From NCBI GenBank assembly GCA_948485625.1, contig CAOMRW010000023.1:1-34401 (forward strand): a stretch of DNA of 34,401 bases, in the 5' to 3' direction. A model generated the notes under the pieces. The model did no database searches, had not been told where the DNA came from, and saw only the letters and a program-made list of their open reading frames with translations. Of this stretch, positions 32,535 to 34,401 are shown in pieces. Source of the DNA: an uncultured Clostridia bacterium. GTDB taxonomy: Bacteria > Bacillota > Clostridia > TANB77 > CAG-508. Each line of letters begins with the position of its first letter. Within the stretch, counting starts at the first letter, position 1. The position numbers and the translations under genes were made by a program.

Positions 32535-34288
32535 ATGAAAAATAAAACACTAAATAGAATATATAAAATGCTAAAACCACAAGCAAAATCTATAGTAATA
32601 ATATCTATACTAGCAATTATAATTAGTGCAGGAGAAATCATAAAACCATATCTAATAAAAACAGTAATTGATAATTACCTAAGTGCAGGGTTATGGCAAA
32701 AAGGAATAATGACAATTGGAATGATAGGATTTGCTTATATTGTAATAGTATTAATTGGAAATATTCTAGAATTTATTGTTAGCACAACAACAAGTATGAT
32801 TGGAGAAAATGCTGTATACTCTATAAGAAATAAGTTATATAGATATATACAATATGCAAATATTCCTTTTCATGATAAAACACCATCAGGAACATTATTT
32901 GTAAGAATTACAAGTGATGTAGAAGATATTACGACATTCTTTAAAGATGTTATTACAACATTTATACAAGATATTATAATGATTATTGCATTAATAGTAA
33001 TGATGTTATCATTAGACTATAAATTAGCAATAGTATGCTTTATGTTATTACCATTTGTTGTATTAACATCAATAGTAATAACAAAAGCTAGCAGAAAAGC
33101 ACAAGAATATTCTAAAAAGGCAAAAACAAAATTAAATATATTTTTATCAGAATCAATATATGGAGTAAAACTAATAAAAATATTTAATAGACAATATGAA
33201 AAAGAAAAAGAATGTACAGAATTATGTGACAAATTCTATAAATCCAGAATACCGACAGCATTTACAGAAGGATTTCTAATCGCATTTATGATAATATTTG
33301 AAAATTTAGGAGTGTCATTAATTGTATGGGCATGTACTAAGCACATTTTTAATATAAATTTAGATGTTGGAACAATCTATATATTTATTACATATTTAAA
33401 GCAAATATTTGACCCAATACAAAGAATAGTAGAAAATTTTGAAACAATACAAGAAGCAGTAGTTTCAATAAACAAAATATATGACATTTTAGATGATAAA
33501 AAATACCTAGAAGACTTTGAAAAAGGAATTGAATTAGAAGAAGTAAAAGGAAAAATAGAATTTAAAAACGTATGGTTTGCATATGAGGGAGAAAACTGGA
33601 TATTAAAAGATATTAGTTTTACAATTGAACCTGGACAAAGTATTGCGTTAGTTCGGAAGAACAGGCTCACGGAAAAACAACAATAATAAATTTGATTAAC
33701 CGTTTCTATGAAATACAAAAAGGAGAAATCCTACTAGATGGAATTAATATAAAAGACATAAATTTACGTTATCTTAGAAAAAAAGTAGGAATAATATTAC
33801 AAGACCCATTTATTTTTGCAAAAAGTATAAAAGAAAATATAGAATTAAATGAGAATTTATCAGATGAAGCAATCATGGAAACAATAAGATTATCATCAGC
33901 AGAAGATTTTATACAAAGCTTACCTAATGGAATTGAAGAAATTGCACACGAAAGAGGAAGTTCATTCTCAGCAGGACAAAAACAATTACTAGCATTTGCA
34001 AGAATATTTGCACATGAACCAGCTATATTTATTTTAGATGAGGCAACAGCAAATATTGATACTAAAACAGAAGAACTAATACAATATTCTATTGATAAAT
34101 TATCTAAAGAGAAAACATCTATATTTATTGCACATAGATTATCAACAATTGTAAATGTAGATAAAATTATAGTATTAAATAATGGAGAAATTATAGAACA
34201 AGGAAACCACAATGAATTAATGGATAATCCAGATGGATATTATAGTAAATTATATAATGCTTATTATAAAAATTTAGTGAATCAATAA
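32535..34288 (+). CDS. ABC exporter subunit B, Walker A formed by two +1 frameshifts at CGG
   Basis: Joined over two frame breaks this gives 583 residues, matching the 581 of subunit A. Six membrane helices (about 15-310) precede the ATPase domain. Walker B is AIFILDEATANID with catalytic Glu, and the signature is altered to FSAGQKQ, as expected for the canonical half of a heterodimer. The zero frame reaches ALV, then CGG (33654); skipping C gives G-R-T-G-S, then a second CGG (33670); skipping its C gives GKTT. The Walker A thus reads GRTGSGKTT. Without the first shift the product ends at 383 residues with no ATPase. The ATG follows AAGGAAGG. Confidence 0.9.
33654..33657 (+). other. +1 frameshift site 5: GTT CGG A
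   Basis: The frame reads TTA GTT CGG AAG. Skipping C33654 gives GTT GGA AGA ACA GGC TCA, the first Gly of Walker A. Confidence 0.9.
33670..33673 (+). other. +1 frameshift site 6: TCA CGG A
   Basis: This CGG is in frame only after the shift at 33654. Skipping C33670 gives TCA GGA AAA ACA ACA, completing GSGKTT. Two shifts five codons apart are needed. Confidence 0.9.
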
Positions 34289-34355
34289 TAAAAAAACTTA
34301 TGTTTAAATAAATGTAATGAAAAAATGTAAAACATATAAAAAGTCCATGGTGGTG

Positions 34356-34401
34356 ATAGGGGGCCAGGTCTTAAATCCCCATTTTTGTATAAAAAATGGG
34401 G
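34356..34401. repeat. Partial palindromic element, second copy of the element B arm
   Basis: TAGGGGGCCAGGTCTT, then AAATCCCCA and a T-run, matches the arm of the element at 10712-10827. The right side begins AAAAAATGGGG and is cut by the window end. Confidence 0.7.

Noticed and set aside
3926..33673. The six frame breaks as sequencing or assembly errors
   Set aside because: None lies in a homopolymer run, all are the same single-base type (extra C before GGA or GGG), they occur on both strands, and hundreds of other GGA codons are untouched. The flanking bases share no motif that would explain a systematic error. Raw reads should still be checked.
9411..34288. The split genes as ordinary pseudogenes
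   Set aside because: Apart from the single C, the reading frames are open over thousands of bases with intact catalytic motifs; real decay would show mixed stops, deletions and other indels.

Overview
The window looks like a very AT-rich, low-GC Bacillota genome, most likely an uncultured gut Clostridia lineage. Reasons: A-ending codons dominate (AGA for Arg, ATA for Ile, GGA for Gly), Shine-Dalgarno sites are strong, sigma-A type promoters are common (TTGACA-17-TATAAT variants), and the gene set is Gram-positive (SpoVD-type PBP with PASTA domains, class D-like sortase, WalR-type regulator, diaminopimelate epimerase). I found no rRNA or tRNA genes and no CRISPR array.

Layout: (1) 64-5204: an HD-GYP protein, aspS, an Xre regulator, a polysaccharide deacetylase and a monofunctional peptidoglycan glycosyltransferase. 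(2) 5356-9333: dapF, a type I toxin-antitoxin-like locus, an HD hydrolase, ruvA and rarA. (3) 9411-11729: two half-size TauE/SafE proteins around a small Cys-containing protein, small membrane proteins and a Cys-rich protein. (4) 11857-19982: one giant cyclic beta-1,2-glucan synthase-like gene in three frames. (5) 20053-25104: an HTH gene, a small self-contained transcription unit of unknown nature, a pilin-like protein, a WalR-like regulator, an Rpn-type nuclease relative, an ArsC/Spx protein and a YjbR protein. (6) 25178-34288: PBP, rsmA, sortase, an M15-like peptidase with a peptidoglycan-binding domain, and a heterodimeric ABC exporter.

Main finding: every clear frame break in a recognisable gene is the same event. 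Six sites in four genes (deacetylase, TauE half, glucan synthase twice, ABC exporter twice) each have one extra C directly before a Gly codon, so that the zero frame shows an in-frame CGG codon. Skipping the C (+1) restores a full-length, domain-complete protein each time. In all other confidently identified genes I found no in-frame CGG, although CGG occurs out of frame many times. The one clear exception is a small HTH gene at 20053-20277. The simplest reading is that CGG is unassigned or very poorly decoded here and that ribosomes move +1 onto GGA/GGG, so that CGGN acts as a four-base glycine codon. I know of no described system of this kind.

Other points: a scattered family of intergenic palindromes with a GGGAC or related core (1-60, 7200-7247, 7971-8071, 10712-10827, 30308-30422, 34356-34401); a type I toxin locus whose well-placed ATG is followed by a stop at codon 3; start codons placed directly after intrinsic terminators; and a hairpin that masks the ribosome binding site of the glucan synthase gene.
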